Assembly: GCA_024397995.1 (NCBI GenBank)
Contig: CP073746.1
Location: 2,046,001 to 2,110,000 of the forward strand
Length of the DNA stretch: 64,000 bases
Direction: 5' to 3'
From: a bacterium SCSIO 12827
Lineage (GTDB): Bacteria > Pseudomonadota > Alphaproteobacteria > Rhodospirillales > Casp-alpha2
Shown here: one piece after another, positions 1-8,865 of the stretch
How positions within the stretch are numbered: position 1 is the stretch's first letter
Layout of the letters: each line of letters begins with the position of its first letter
Position numbers and translations under genes: made by a program
Notes under the pieces: model-generated
What the model was told of the DNA's origin: nothing
The model's database searches: none
The model's input: the letters and a program-made list of their open reading frames with translations, nothing else

Positions 1-1759
1 TGGTCAGATTGCTGGTCGGGTCGAACCAATTGCGGAACCTCTGACGTAACTGGCGCATAATATTACCGTCCGTCTTCACCCCTTGTTCCCCGGCGGCGGC
101 ATCCACGGTTTCCCGGTCGTCCAGGCTTTCGGCCAGACGCGGCGTGACCAGGAAAATCAGCGAGGTGTCCTCTGTCGTCGACGTCTTCGAGCTGAAGAAA
201 TACTGCAACAGCGGCACGCGGCCCAAAACCGGCACGTCATCCGACGACTTTGATTTTTCCTCTTCCGTGCCGCCCCCCAAAACCAGGGTCTGACCGATGG
301 ACAGGATGGCCGTGCTGCTCAGGCGGTTCTTCAGGGTCGGGATGACGCGGTTGAAGGTGACGCTGGATGTCGATGTGGTGAAGGTATCGAACTCGGCCTT
401 GGTTTCCAGACGCACCCTGCCGCCGTCGAGAATTTCCGGTGTCACCTCGAAGGAAATTCCGACTTCCTTGTCGAAGGAATCCGCACCGTCACCGTCCACG
501 GAATAGGTGACTTCCTGCCCCAGGAAAAAGCTGCCTGTCTCACCTTCCAACACGGTGATCGATGGCCGGGCCAGAACCTCCGTGCGGTTGTCCGTGTTGT
601 TGGCAATGTTCAGACTGTAATCAATTGAGCTTTGGGAATTGGTGCCCAACGCGATCTTGAACGCCTTTTGGATTCGCTTGGTCGCGGTGCTGCCCGACGT
701 GCCGCTGTCCTGGGCGAACTGGAAAACGTCGCCGCTGAAACTCGCCTGAAGCTGGGAGATCAGATTGACGCCCCGCCGTTCGGACAGGGACGAGGCCTGA
801 CGGATGATGATCGCGTCGACGACCAGCATGCCCGGCAGTTTCTTCAATTCTTCGGGCTTTTCCTCAGCTTCGGCCGCACCCTGTTGCCCTGTGGCCGGGC
901 TCGTGCCCGAAGCAGTCCCCGGGGACTTGCTGGACGGCACCCCGGCAGGCGTCTTTCCGCCGAAGAATTGGGCCTGCTGGATGTGGCCCCCGCCGCGAAT
1001 GGCGGCGTTCTTCAGGGCGTTGTCGTGGAACCCCTGCCACTGCTGCACCCGCATGTTCAGGCGCCGGGCCTCCTGTTCGGAGACAAGGTCTCTATATTTT
1101 TCGACGAACTTGTCGGCATCTTCGCGGTCATTCAGGGCCGCATTGACCACGGCGCGGGCGCGCACGTTTTCAACCGTCTCGCCGGTCAGTTCGGCCGCTC
1201 GGTTCAGGAATGCCTCGGCAGCGGCGGCATCGAAATCCAGATAACTGGCTTCGGCCAGGGCCTCGAAGATTTCAGGGGAATCATCCTTGATCAACGCCGC
1301 TTCACCCAGCCACCGCAGGGCCTCCCCGTGCTCGCCGCGACGCATGTGCCACAGGCCTAGCCGATAGGCTGACGGCCAATGGCGCAGGTCGTTGTTCAAT
1401 GCGGCGATATAACCGGACTGGGCCAATTCGCTCACCCTTGCCCCTTCACTGCGGCTGCGCAGTTCGTAGACATAGGCGTTGAGGAAATGCAGGTCCGGGT
1501 CGGTCGGCGCCAGGTTGAGCGCCTGATTAAGAATGAAATTGGCTTCCGGAAGCGCCCCCCGACGGATGGCGTCCAGCGCTTTCCACAAGGGTTTTTCGTA
1601 ATCGTTCTCGGTCAGTTTCAGATGCGTTTTCGGCTTGGCCTCTGCCGATTCCGCGCCACCAAACCCCGTGGTAAGCCGCGGTTCATCCCCGGACATCTGC
1701 ATGCAGCCACCAAGCATGGACACGCCAACCATGGCCGCAGCCAATGTGTTCTTATTCAT
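1..1759 (-). CDS. Secretin-family outer-membrane lipoprotein with TPR-like region (3' end outside window)
   Basis: The frame opens with ATG at 1759 and runs without a stop past the left edge, so the C-terminus is missing. Residues 1-20 are a lipoprotein signal with a lipobox ending LGGC. A helical region with TPR character follows (about residues 40-240), then a Pro/Ser/Ala-rich linker, then a secretin core. The core is recognised from LARPSITVLEGETGSFF, VPVLGRVPLLQYFF and LIFLVTPRL, typical of the GspD/PilQ/CpaC pore domain. Such proteins form the outer-membrane channel of type II, type IV pilus or Tad machines. The TPR-like N-terminus replaces the usual N0/N1 domains and suggests a self-piloting lipoprotein secretin. 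The partner genes would lie to the left of the window. The start is supported by the lipoprotein signal immediately after it. Confidence 0.8.
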   Translation of the reverse strand, partial: MNKNTLAAAMVGVSMLGGCMQMSGDEPRLTTGFGGAESAEAKPKTHLKLTENDYEKPLWKALDAIRRGALPEANFILNQALNLAPTDPDLHFLNAYVYELRSRSEGARVSELAQSGYIAALNNDLRHWPSAYRLGLWHMRRGEHGEALRWLGEAALIKDDSPEIFEALAEASYLDFDAAAAEAFLNRAAELTGETVENVRARAVVNAALNDREDADKFVEKYRDLVSEQEARRLNMRVQQWQGFHDNALKNAAIRGGGHIQQAQFFGGKTPAGVPSSKSPGTASGTSPATGQQGAAEAEEKPEELKKLPGMLVVDAIIIRQASSLSERRGVNLISQLQASFSGDVFQFAQDSGTSGSTATKRIQKAFKIALGTNSQSSIDYSLNIANNTDNRTEVLARPSITVLEGETGSFFLGQEVTYSVDGDGADSFDKEVGISFEVTPEILDGGRVRLETKAEFDTFTTSTSSVTFNRVIPTLKNRLSSTAILSIGQTLVLGGGTEEEKSKSSDDVPVLGRVPLLQYFFSSKTSTTEDTSLIFLVTPRLAESLDDRETVDAAAGEQGVKTDGNIMRQLRQRFRNWFDPTSNLT

Positions 1760-1788
1760 TTTGGATACGCTCCACACTGGATGCCGAC

Positions 1789-2070
1789 TTACTTCGCGCT
1801 GCCGGGAAGGACAGTGACGTCGTTACCCAACTTGGCCGCACGGAATCCGACGGGCACCCAACGGCCCCGTTCCTCATCCAGGACCCAACTGCGGCCCGTT
1901 TCGCTGTCGATCATCATCGTGCCGTTGACCGTGCGCGGCCCCTTGTCCGCGTCGATATCGCGCTTGATGTTGACGATGCGGTAACGCCCTTCGTCATCAT
2001 CGGCCCAGGCCGGATCGGTCGCCCAAGTTGATACGGCCAACGCCATTATTGTCGCTGCGATAAACCTCAT
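1789..2070 (-). CDS. Small secreted protein of unknown function, 93 aa
   Basis: This short gene begins with a clear Sec signal peptide (MRFIAATIMALAVSTWATDP, cleavage probably after AWA). About 70 mature residues follow and should be periplasmic. The start at 2070 is preceded on the minus strand by an AGGGGGT ribosome-binding site. It ends 29 bases before the secretin gene on the same strand, so the two are probably co-transcribed and this protein may be an accessory of the secretin machine. I recognise no domain. The mature part is charged, with a short motif GRSWVLDEERGRWVPVG. Confidence 0.65.
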   Translation of the reverse strand: MRFIAATIMALAVSTWATDPAWADDDEGRYRIVNIKRDIDADKGPRTVNGTMMIDSETGRSWVLDEERGRWVPVGFRAAKLGNDVTVLPGSAK

Positions 2071-2106
2071 GCCGTTCTACCCCCTTGCTGGAAACCTTTT
2101 ATTCAA

Positions 2107-2126
2107 GAACCGCGCGGACGCGGTTC
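2107..2126. repeat. Perfect hairpin in a divergent intergenic region
   Basis: GAACCGCG (2107-2114), CGGA, CGCGGTTC (2119-2126) form an 8-bp perfect inverted repeat with a 4-base loop. It lies 37 bases upstream of the small secreted protein and 228 bases upstream of the AraC gene. No T-tract follows on either strand, so a terminator is unlikely. It may be an operator or a 5' UTR hairpin. The rest of 2071-2353 shows nothing I can name. Confidence 0.4.
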
Positions 2127-2353
2127 ACGGCCCGAAGACGGCATGTTCCGGACCGATCGGGGCAAAGCATATTTGTTTTCCCTCACCCATGTTTGACTGA
2201 GCGTCTCAAACTTCTTGATCCCCCCCCCGGGCGGAGGATACCTTTTCAACCATGCAGAGCGCGGGACGCCGCCTATAAATCGGGGGCTCGTGCCATGACA
2301 GTGACGGACCGGTCCCCTATCGGGATGAACAAGTCCCATCGGCGGTATCGGCC

Positions 2354-3403
2354 ATGAACGCAATAAGCAAATCCCAATTTTCGACCACCCGCCTGCCCGC
2401 CGACCAACGGTTCGATGTCTGGCGGGAAAGCATTTCAGCCCTATTCGACGTCACGCCACCAGTCCGCGCTGCGATGGACGGCTTTGATGCCTCACTGACC
2501 AGTTTTCTCCTGAACGATCAGATCATGTTCAGCCGCTGCGAAACGAAGGCACAGCGGTTCGAACGGGATTCCCTTCGGGCCTCCAAGGACGGGTTGGATC
2601 ATTTTCTGATTCAGACCCACTTAAAGGGCGGTCAGGAAGTGCGCCGTGGGCGACACCATTCCGAAGCCGCCGTCGGCGACCTACTGATCATCGACCTGGC
2701 GGAACGCCACATGGCGGAAACGTCCGATTTCTCGCATCTGACCCTGGTCGTGCCGCGACCGCTCCTCGCACCCTACCTGCGTCGACCGGACAGCCAGCAA
2801 TGCCGCGTTCTCAAGGGCATCGATCCCTTGACCGCAATGGCAGTTAATCACTTGAAAATGTTGTTTTCCATGTCCGACGGCCTGACCGAGGAAAGCGCCG
2901 CCTTGTCGGTCGAACCAACACTGGCGCTGATGGCAAGCGCCCTGAACGGCTCCGCTGACGATGTGGAAAATGCCGCCGCTGCCGCCGCCGCCAGTCTGCT
3001 GCATCGAACGAAGACGGAGATTGAGCGCAATCTGGCGTCCCCCGACCTGTCGGTTTCGACCTTGTGCAGCGCCGTCGGACTATCCCGGGCCGGGCTTTAC
3101 CGCCTGTTCGCCCCCTATGGCGGAGTCCGGGCCTATATCCAGGACCGCCGCCTTCGCCGCGCGGCCGCAGACCTGGTTTCGCCCAGCCAACAGCAAAAAT
3201 ATGTTTATGACATTGCGTTCAACTGGGGCTTCGCCAGCGAGGCCCACTTCTCCCGCGCCTTCAAGGCCCGGTTCGGCATGTCGCCCAAGGACGCCCGCGA
3301 CTTGGGGCGTACTGGTATGCATATGGAAACGCAAATGTCCGACACACCGCAGATCGGTGATCGTAACTACGAAATCTGGCTGTCGCAGACGCTCAAGATC
3401 TAA
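2354..3403 (+). CDS. AraC-family transcriptional regulator
   Basis: The 349-residue protein has the two-part layout of AraC regulators. An N-terminal AraC-binding-like domain (about residues 1-190, beginning FSTTRLPADQRFDVWRESIS) probably senses a ligand. A C-terminal double helix-turn-helix (about 220-320) includes LSVSTLCSAVGLSRAGLYRLF and AFNWGFASEAHFSRAFKARFG, the family signature. The N-terminal layout resembles the FeaR/NphR type that controls catabolic genes. The gene ends 10 bases before the convergent end of the liv-type operon. A role in controlling that importer is possible, but only proximity supports it. The start gives a normal family length. Confidence 0.88.
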   Translation: MNAISKSQFSTTRLPADQRFDVWRESISALFDVTPPVRAAMDGFDASLTSFLLNDQIMFSRCETKAQRFERDSLRASKDGLDHFLIQTHLKGGQEVRRGRHHSEAAVGDLLIIDLAERHMAETSDFSHLTLVVPRPLLAPYLRRPDSQQCRVLKGIDPLTAMAVNHLKMLFSMSDGLTEESAALSVEPTLALMASALNGSADDVENAAAAAAASLLHRTKTEIERNLASPDLSVSTLCSAVGLSRAGLYRLFAPYGGVRAYIQDRRLRRAAADLVSPSQQQKYVYDIAFNWGFASEAHFSRAFKARFGMSPKDARDLGRTGMHMETQMSDTPQIGDRNYEIWLSQTLKI

Positions 3404-3413
3404 CGGTCACCCA

Positions 3414-4247
3414 TCAGATCGCCAGGTACTGTTGGCGCAGGTCCGCATTATCCAGAACTTCCTTGGCAAGACCGTCGAACACCACCTTCCCCATATCGAG
3501 AATGATCGCGCGATCTGCCAAATGCAGCGCGGCGATGGCGTTCTGTTCGACGATGATCGTGGTCATGCCGTGAGACTTGATCTCTTCCAGGGTCCGCTCG
3601 ATCTCCTGCACGATGACCGGGGCCAGACCTTCGTAGGGCTCGTCCAGCAGCAGTAGTTTCACATCCCGCGCCAGGGCCCGGCTGATGGCCAACATCTGCT
3701 GCTCGCCGCCGGACAACGTGGTGCCTTCCTGTTCGCGGCGTTCGCCCAGGCGGGGAAACAGCTCGTAAATTCGTTCGATGGACCAGCCGGTCGGCGGTGC
3801 GATTTGGGCCAGGGTAAGGTTTTCTTCCACCGTCAGGCCTTGAATGATGCGCCGGTCTTCGGGCACCAGGCCGATGCCGTTGCGTGACGCCTCATGGGCC
3901 CGCATGCTGTGCAGCGGCTTGTGATCGAGCCAAATCTCCCCATGCTTGAGCGCCGGGTCGTCGAGCCGCGCAATGGCCCGGAGGGTCGACGTCTTGCCAG
4001 CCCCGTTGCGCCCCAAAAGGGCGACGATTTCACCCTCCCGGATATCAAATGACACGCCCTGAACGATATAGCTTTCCCCGTAATAGGCATGAATGTCCCA
4101 GCAGGAGAAATAAGCGGGCTGCCCCCCCTTCGCAGTCACCGGCGGCACGCCCGGCGCGGTGCTGTTTTTGAAACCGCCGTTTTCGAGCAGCGTCTGCTCC
4201 TCAGCGCCCTTGTCCATACGAGACTCCCGTTCGTCTATCTGGTTCAT
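3414..4247 (-). CDS. livF: Branched-chain amino acid-type ABC transporter ATPase LivF
   Basis: This cytoplasmic ATP-binding subunit of a Liv/HAAT-type importer carries an intact Walker A (GRNGAGKT), signature (LSGGEQQMLAISRAL), Walker B (LLLLDEPYEGLAP) and H-loop region. That pattern, especially EGLAP, marks the LivF subgroup. It has about 45 extra N-terminal residues, rich in polar residues, before the ABC core begins near YFSCWDIHAYYGES. The start overlaps the end of livG by four bases, which supports translational coupling. It is the last gene of the operon. The family transports branched-chain amino acids, amides or urea, and the substrate cannot be read from this subunit. Confidence 0.93.
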   Translation of the reverse strand: MNQIDERESRMDKGAEEQTLLENGGFKNSTAPGVPPVTAKGGQPAYFSCWDIHAYYGESYIVQGVSFDIREGEIVALLGRNGAGKTSTLRAIARLDDPALKHGEIWLDHKPLHSMRAHEASRNGIGLVPEDRRIIQGLTVEENLTLAQIAPPTGWSIERIYELFPRLGERREQEGTTLSGGEQQMLAISRALARDVKLLLLDEPYEGLAPVIVQEIERTLEEIKSHGMTTIIVEQNAIAALHLADRAIILDMGKVVFDGLAKEVLDNADLRQQYLAI

Positions 4248-4999
4248 AGATGCGCTCCACCAAGGTAGGCTTCTTGAACTTTCGGATTCCCCTTGATGTT
4301 CTCAGGCGTATCCTCGGCGATAACCGCGCCCTGAGCCAGCACCGATATCTTCTCGGCCAGGGAGAACACCACATGCATGTCGTGTTCAATAACCACCATG
4401 GTCACCCCGCGTTGGGCAATCCGTTTCATCAAATCGATGGTGTTGTTGGTGTCCGCCCGCGCCATGCCGGCCGTCGGTTCGTCGAGCAGCAGCAGCTTCG
4501 GATCCTGGACAAGACACATGGCGAGTTCAAGCCGCCGTTTGTCGCCGCGCGACAGATGGGCTGCTGTCTCGTCAGCCTTGGCCGCCAAGCCGACATCTTC
4601 GAGCATGGCCATCGCCTTCTCCGCCATCGGACCGTTGCGCCGGATGGAGGCCCAGGCATTGATCTTGAACGCCCCGTCGCGCCGGGCGAAGCTTGGGATC
4701 ATGACGTTGTCGATCAGGCTCAGATCACCGAAGATTTCCGGCGTCTGAAACACCCGGCTGACCCCGGCCTGATTGATCTCATGCGGCGCCATGCCAAGCA
4801 GAGACTGGCCATCGAAGGTCACCGAGCCTGAATCGGGTTCAAGCCGCCCGATAAAACAGTTCAGCAGGGTCGACTTGCCGGCCCCATTGGGTCCAATGAT
4901 CGCATGGACCGTTCCGGCCTCGATTTCCAGGTTCACGTTGTCGAGGGCTTTCAAGCCGCCGAACCGTTTATTGACGTTTCTTACGGATAAAGTGCTCAT
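4244..4999 (-). CDS. livG: Branched-chain amino acid-type ABC transporter ATPase LivG
   Basis: This 251-residue ATPase subunit has Walker A GPNGAGKS, Walker B LLLLDEPTAGM and the switch histidine in VVIEHDMHVVFSLA, all intact. The signature is slightly divergent (LSRGDKRRLELAMCL in place of LSGGQ..R), as is common in LivG proteins. AGM after Walker B and the HDM motif separate it from its LivF partner. It sits between livM (13 bases upstream) and livF (4-base overlap) and should form the heteromeric nucleotide-binding pair with LivF. Confidence 0.93.
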   Translation of the reverse strand: MSTLSVRNVNKRFGGLKALDNVNLEIEAGTVHAIIGPNGAGKSTLLNCFIGRLEPDSGSVTFDGQSLLGMAPHEINQAGVSRVFQTPEIFGDLSLIDNVMIPSFARRDGAFKINAWASIRRNGPMAEKAMAMLEDVGLAAKADETAAHLSRGDKRRLELAMCLVQDPKLLLLDEPTAGMARADTNNTIDLMKRIAQRGVTMVVIEHDMHVVFSLAEKISVLAQGAVIAEDTPENIKGNPKVQEAYLGGAHL

Positions 5000-5012
5000 G
5001 TCCGTTCTCCGC

Positions 5013-6164
5013 TCATTCAGCCGGTTCGGGATGCGGCGTGCCGCCGGTGCTGCCGCCGGAGCGGCGCCTAGACAGCAGGTTGCTGATCCGGGAGACGCCT
5101 TCCATCAGCCCGCCCGGGAGGAAGATGACGATCACCATGAACAAGGCCCCGAGGGTCAGGTGCCAGCCCTCGCCCACGAACATCGAGCTGACCGATACCG
5201 CGACCTGCTGCAGGAAATCAGGCAGGAAGTCGAAGATGTTGTTCAGGATGCCCTTGTTGAAGGCCGAGAAGATGTTTTCGAAGTACTTGATGGCGCCGGC
5301 GCCGATCACCGGCCCCAACAGCGTGCCGGCACCCCCCAGAATGGTCATCAGGACGACCTCGCCCGAGGCGGTCCACTGCATGCGCTCCGCCCCCGCAAGG
5401 GGATCGGTGACCGCCAGCAATCCGCCCGCCAGCCCGGCGTACATGCCGGAAATGATGAACGCGGTGAGCGCGTAGGGCCGGGTGTTGACGCCCGTGTAAT
5501 TCAGGCGATTCTGGTTCGACTTCACGGCCCTCAGCATCATCCCGAAGGGCGAGCGGAAGATCCGCAGGGTGATGAAGAAACAGATGATCAGCAAGACGGC
5601 GCAGAAATAGAACCCCGGGTAGCCCGTCATTTCCAGGCCGAACAGGTCCGACGACGGCAGCACCGCGCCGTAGTCCCGCCCGAAGGCGACATCCAGCGCA
5701 CGGGGATCGGACTGGGCGAGTTGCAGGCCCGTCTCACCATTGGTAATCGGGGTCAGCACCGAATAGGCCATGTTGTAGCACATCTGCGCGAAAGCCAGGG
5801 TCAGGATGGAAAAGTAGATGCCCGACCGGCGCAGCGAGATATAGCCGATCAAGGCCGAGAACAGTCCCCCCATCAGCGTCGCGAAGATGATCGCCGGCAC
5901 CGGATTCATGCTGAGAAGCTTGAAGGTCCAGACCGCCGTGTAGGAGCCGACGCCCAGAAAGGCGGCATGCCCGAACGAGAGATACCCGGTCAGGCCGAAC
6001 AGGATGTTGAAGCCCAGCGCGAAGATGCCGTAGATCGCGAATTTCTGCAGAAGGTCGGGGTAACCGGCGCCGATCGGTTTCAGGATGATCGGGCCCGCCA
6101 GAACCGCCGCCGTGAACACGGCGAACAGAAGCAGATCTTTTTTTGTGATTGATGTCGGATGCAT
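5013..6164 (-). CDS. livM: Branched-chain amino acid-type ABC transporter permease LivM
   Basis: This 383-residue integral membrane protein has the LivM signature [18 protein letters not shown] and [19 protein letters not shown]. Multiple hydrophobic segments begin near residue 10 ([18 protein letters not shown]), and the Arg/Ser-rich tail is cytoplasmic. It pairs with LivH to form the translocation path. It lies 4 bases downstream of livH and 13 bases upstream of livG in one transcript. Its length is slightly above the family norm because of the C-terminal tail. Confidence 0.92.
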   Translation of the reverse strand: MHPTSITKKDLLLFAVFTAAVLAGPIILKPIGAGYPDLLQKFAIYGIFALGFNILFGLTGYLSFGHAAFLGVGSYTAVWTFKLLSMNPVPAIIFATLMGGLFSALIGYISLRRSGIYFSILTLAFAQMCYNMAYSVLTPITNGETGLQLAQSDPRALDVAFGRDYGAVLPSSDLFGLEMTGYPGFYFCAVLLIICFFITLRIFRSPFGMMLRAVKSNQNRLNYTGVNTRPYALTAFIISGMYAGLAGGLLAVTDPLAGAERMQWTASGEVVLMTILGGAGTLLGPVIGAGAIKYFENIFSAFNKGILNNIFDFLPDFLQQVAVSVSSMFVGEGWHLTLGALFMVIVIFLPGGLMEGVSRISNLLSRRRSGGSTGGTPHPEPAE

Positions 6165-6168
6165 GGGC

Positions 6169-7197
6169 TCAGTGCTCCATCACGCCTTTGCGGCCCATCA
6201 GGCCGCGCGGACGGACCAGAAGGACCACGACCGCTATGAGATAGATGATGATCTGGTCAATGCCGGGCAGGATGGCCTTGACCTCGTTCATCGATGCGAA
6301 GCTTTGCAGGATTCCCAGCAAAAAGCCGGCCGCGACGGCACCGCCAAGCGACCCCATGCCGCCAACGACGACGACCACGAAGCTGAGGACCAGGAAGTCC
6401 ATGCCCATGTGGTAATCGGGGCTGAGGATCGGCGTGTACATGGTGCCCGCCAGGCCGGCGACGACCGCCGCCATGCCGAACACGATGGTGAACCGCCGGT
6501 CGATGTCGATGCCCAGAAGCCCCACCGTCTCCCGATCCGCCATTCCGGCCCGCACCACCATGCCGAACGTGGTGAACTGCAGGAAGGCGAACACGGCGGC
6601 GATGACCGCGGTGGAAAACAGGAAATAGATGAAGCGCCAGGCCGGATAGACCACGTTGCCGGCGCCGAATCCGACCAGGATGCCGAAGTCGATCATGCCG
6701 TTGGCGACGTCGGGGGCCGGCTGCGGGATCGGGTTGGCGCCGAAATAGCTTTTGACGATCTCCTGCAGCACGATGGCGAGGCCGAAGGTCACCAGGATCT
6801 GTTCCGCATGGGGGCGCTTATAGAAATATCGGATCAGGCCGCGCTCCATGGTGATCCCGATGATCAGCATGATCGGAATGGCGAGGAGAATGGAAACCGG
6901 CACCGAAAAATCGAGGAGCGTCGTGCCGAAGTCGCCGAACCAGACTTCCACATAGGGCTGCCTGATTTCCATCGGCGCGCCCCAGGGCGTCGTTTTCGTC
7001 GGGTCGATCGTCACCATCTGAATGTTCAGAACGGCCTTGACCGCCACCGCACAGAAAGCACCCAGCATGAACAAGGCGCCATGCGCGAAATTAACCACGC
7101 CGAGCGTGCCGAAGATAATGGTCAAGCCAAGCGCGATCAGGGCATAGGCCCCGCCCTTATCGAGACCGTTTAAAATCTGGAGAAGAATTGCATCCAT
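6169..7197 (-). CDS. livH: Branched-chain amino acid-type ABC transporter permease LivH
   Basis: This 342-residue permease shows the LivH hallmark [20 protein letters not shown] near the N-terminus and [15 protein letters not shown] soon after. [19 protein letters not shown] is the coupling-helix region. A polar insertion at about residues 57-85 ([20 protein letters not shown]) is longer than in E. coli LivH. It is the first permease after the binding-protein gene, separated by 84 bases that carry a GC-rich hairpin. Confidence 0.93.
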   Translation of the reverse strand: MDAILLQILNGLDKGGAYALIALGLTIIFGTLGVVNFAHGALFMLGAFCAVAVKAVLNIQMVTIDPTKTTPWGAPMEIRQPYVEVWFGDFGTTLLDFSVPVSILLAIPIMLIIGITMERGLIRYFYKRPHAEQILVTFGLAIVLQEIVKSYFGANPIPQPAPDVANGMIDFGILVGFGAGNVVYPAWRFIYFLFSTAVIAAVFAFLQFTTFGMVVRAGMADRETVGLLGIDIDRRFTIVFGMAAVVAGLAGTMYTPILSPDYHMGMDFLVLSFVVVVVGGMGSLGGAVAAGFLLGILQSFASMNEVKAILPGIDQIIIYLIAVVVLLVRPRGLMGRKGVMEH

Positions 7198-7230
7198 GAA
7201 TCGTCACCCCTACGGAAATAGTTGGCCGCC

Positions 7231-7251
7231 CCCGGGGAATATCCCCCCGGG
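7231..7251 (-). promoter_or_regulatory. Intercistronic GC-rich hairpin between binding-protein gene and livH
   Basis: CCCGGGG (7231-7237) and CCCCGGG (7245-7251) are perfect 7-bp arms around a 7-base loop. They lie in the 84-base gap between the importer's binding-protein gene and livH. There is no U-tract. Such hairpins often stabilise the upstream message or thin out downstream transcription, so that binding protein exceeds permease. That role is inferred here. Confidence 0.5.
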
Positions 7252-7281
7252 AGCGACCGTTGAGCCAGTCGGGAGGACTGA

Positions 7282-8622
7282 TTACTTACCGTCGTTGTAC
7301 GGTCCCAGTTCCCCACCCAGCAGGCTGGCCGGATACTCGACCTGCGCGCGGGGGGTGACTTCCACGACCTCGAGAACGTCGAACTTGGACGTCGGGTTTT
7401 CCTTACCCTTCACGACCAGAACGTCCTTGAAGCACTGGTGATCTTCAGCCCGGTATTCCGTCGGGCCGTTGCCCAAACCGTCGAACTTGAAACCTTCCAG
7501 AGCCTTGCCGACGCCGGACGGACGGAACGTACCGGCCCGCTGGCAGGCATCCGCATAGAGGATGGCCTGGCAGTAGGTGGTATGCGCCGCCTGCGAGGGC
7601 GGGAAGCCGTACTTCTTGCCGAACGATTTGACGAACGCCTGCGAGCCTTCGTCCTGAAGGGACCAATGCCAGTTGGTCGACCCGAAGATGCCTTTGACGT
7701 TTTCGCCGGCACCCTGAGCCATCAGACGGCTGTAGAGCGGCACGACGATGGCGAAGTCCTTGCCGTTGACCTGCTTGTCGCGCAGACCGAACTGCACCGC
7801 CTGGGTCAGCGAGTTGACCATGTCGCGGCCATAGTGGTTAAGCACCAGAACGTCGGCGCCCGAGTTGAGCACCGGCGTGATGTACTGCGAGAAGTCACCG
7901 GCGCCAAGCGGCGTGCGGACGGCGGCGGCCGTCTTCCAGCCGAGTTCTTCCGTGTACTTCTTGATCGAGCCTTCCTGCGACCAGCCCCAAGTGTAATCGG
8001 CGGTCAGGTGATAGGCGACACGATCGGAGCCGAAGTTCTTCTTCAGCACCGGAGCCAGGGCGGCGCCGGTCATTTCCGTATTAAAGAAGTGGCGAAAACC
8101 GTTGGCGCGCTTGTCCTTACCGGTGGTGTCGTTGGAGTGGGTCAGGCCGGCCATGAAGATGACACCGGCGTCCTGGCACAGGCCCTGGACGGCGATCGCG
8201 ACACCGGAGGACGAGCCGCCGGTGATCATGATGGCGCCGTCTTTTTCGATCATGCGCTTGGCGCTGGCGCGGGCCGCGTCGGACTTGGTCTGCGTGTCGC
8301 CGGTGACATACACGACCTTCTTGCCGTTGACGCCGTTACCTTTAAGCGCCTTGGACGAGAAGGTGTTCAGCATGCCGCCGTCGCCTTCACCGTTGATGTG
8401 TTCGACGGCCAGTTGATAGGCGCGCAGTTCGTCCGCGCCCTCATCGGCGTAGGCACCGGTCTGCGGCACGTTGAAGCCGAACGTGACGGTCTTGCCCTTG
8501 GGTTCATTCAGATACCCGGCAGCAAATGCCTTTGAAGAGAAAATGGTCGGGGCCGCCAGAACGGCACCGGCCGCGGCGGTGCTTTGCAGCAGCCCGCGAC
8601 GCGTAATCTTGAACTCACTCAT
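7282..8622 (-). CDS. ABC transporter substrate-binding protein, Liv/HAAT family, Tat-type signal
   Basis: This 446-residue periplasmic binding protein of the Peripla_BP_6 class delivers ligand to LivHMGF. It opens with a twin-arginine-like leader (ITRRGLLQSTAAAGAVLAAP, probable cleavage after SKAFA), so folded export is likely. The mature part has FGFNVPQTGAYADEG and the later lobe MITGGSSSGVAIAVQGLCQD typical of the fold. It is the first gene of the operon 8622-3414. Some relatives bind branched-chain amino acids, others amides, urea or short aromatic acids; the ligand is not readable here. Confidence 0.88.
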   Translation of the reverse strand: MSEFKITRRGLLQSTAAAGAVLAAPTIFSSKAFAAGYLNEPKGKTVTFGFNVPQTGAYADEGADELRAYQLAVEHINGEGDGGMLNTFSSKALKGNGVNGKKVVYVTGDTQTKSDAARASAKRMIEKDGAIMITGGSSSGVAIAVQGLCQDAGVIFMAGLTHSNDTTGKDKRANGFRHFFNTEMTGAALAPVLKKNFGSDRVAYHLTADYTWGWSQEGSIKKYTEELGWKTAAAVRTPLGAGDFSQYITPVLNSGADVLVLNHYGRDMVNSLTQAVQFGLRDKQVNGKDFAIVVPLYSRLMAQGAGENVKGIFGSTNWHWSLQDEGSQAFVKSFGKKYGFPPSQAAHTTYCQAILYADACQRAGTFRPSGVGKALEGFKFDGLGNGPTEYRAEDHQCFKDVLVVKGKENPTSKFDVLEVVEVTPRAQVEYPASLLGGELGPYNDGK

Positions 8623-8737
8623 GTTTGGAGTCTCCCAATTTGAATTGTTGTCGACGGGCCAGATCGATATCTGCGGCTATTTGCGAAGCCTTAACCCACG
8701 ATGAATTGATCCATCCCGTACGAACATGACGGGAGGC

Positions 8738-8817
8738 TTGTAAATGAATCAATATTTAATTGATTTATATAGATAATTTGGTAAATAATTTCATATTAGA
8801 ATATTTAATTTGTAAAT
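8738..8817. promoter_or_regulatory. AT-rich divergent control region with TTGTAAAT repeats and a palindrome
   Basis: The 243-base gap between the importer's first gene (minus) and the ScfR-type regulator (plus) contains a strongly AT-rich core in an otherwise GC-rich window. TTGTAAAT occurs at 8738-8745 and 8810-8817, and the variant TTTGGTAAAT at 8777-8786. AATCAAT-ATTTA-ATTGATT is a perfect 7-bp inverted repeat at 8747-8765. The direct repeats resemble the TTTGCAAA-like sites reported for ScfR regulators, with T for C. Autoregulation by the adjacent gene is therefore plausible but inferred. Confidence 0.4.
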
Positions 8818-8865
8818 CATTGACACGGAGCGCCCTCCGGCGCGTGACAGATACGAGGCGGTCGA

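Noticed and set aside
4773-8535. Large plus-strand frames opposite the liv operon (about 365-460 codons)
   Set aside because: They overlap four recognisable transport genes on the other strand and show Arg/His-rich compositions typical of shadow frames.
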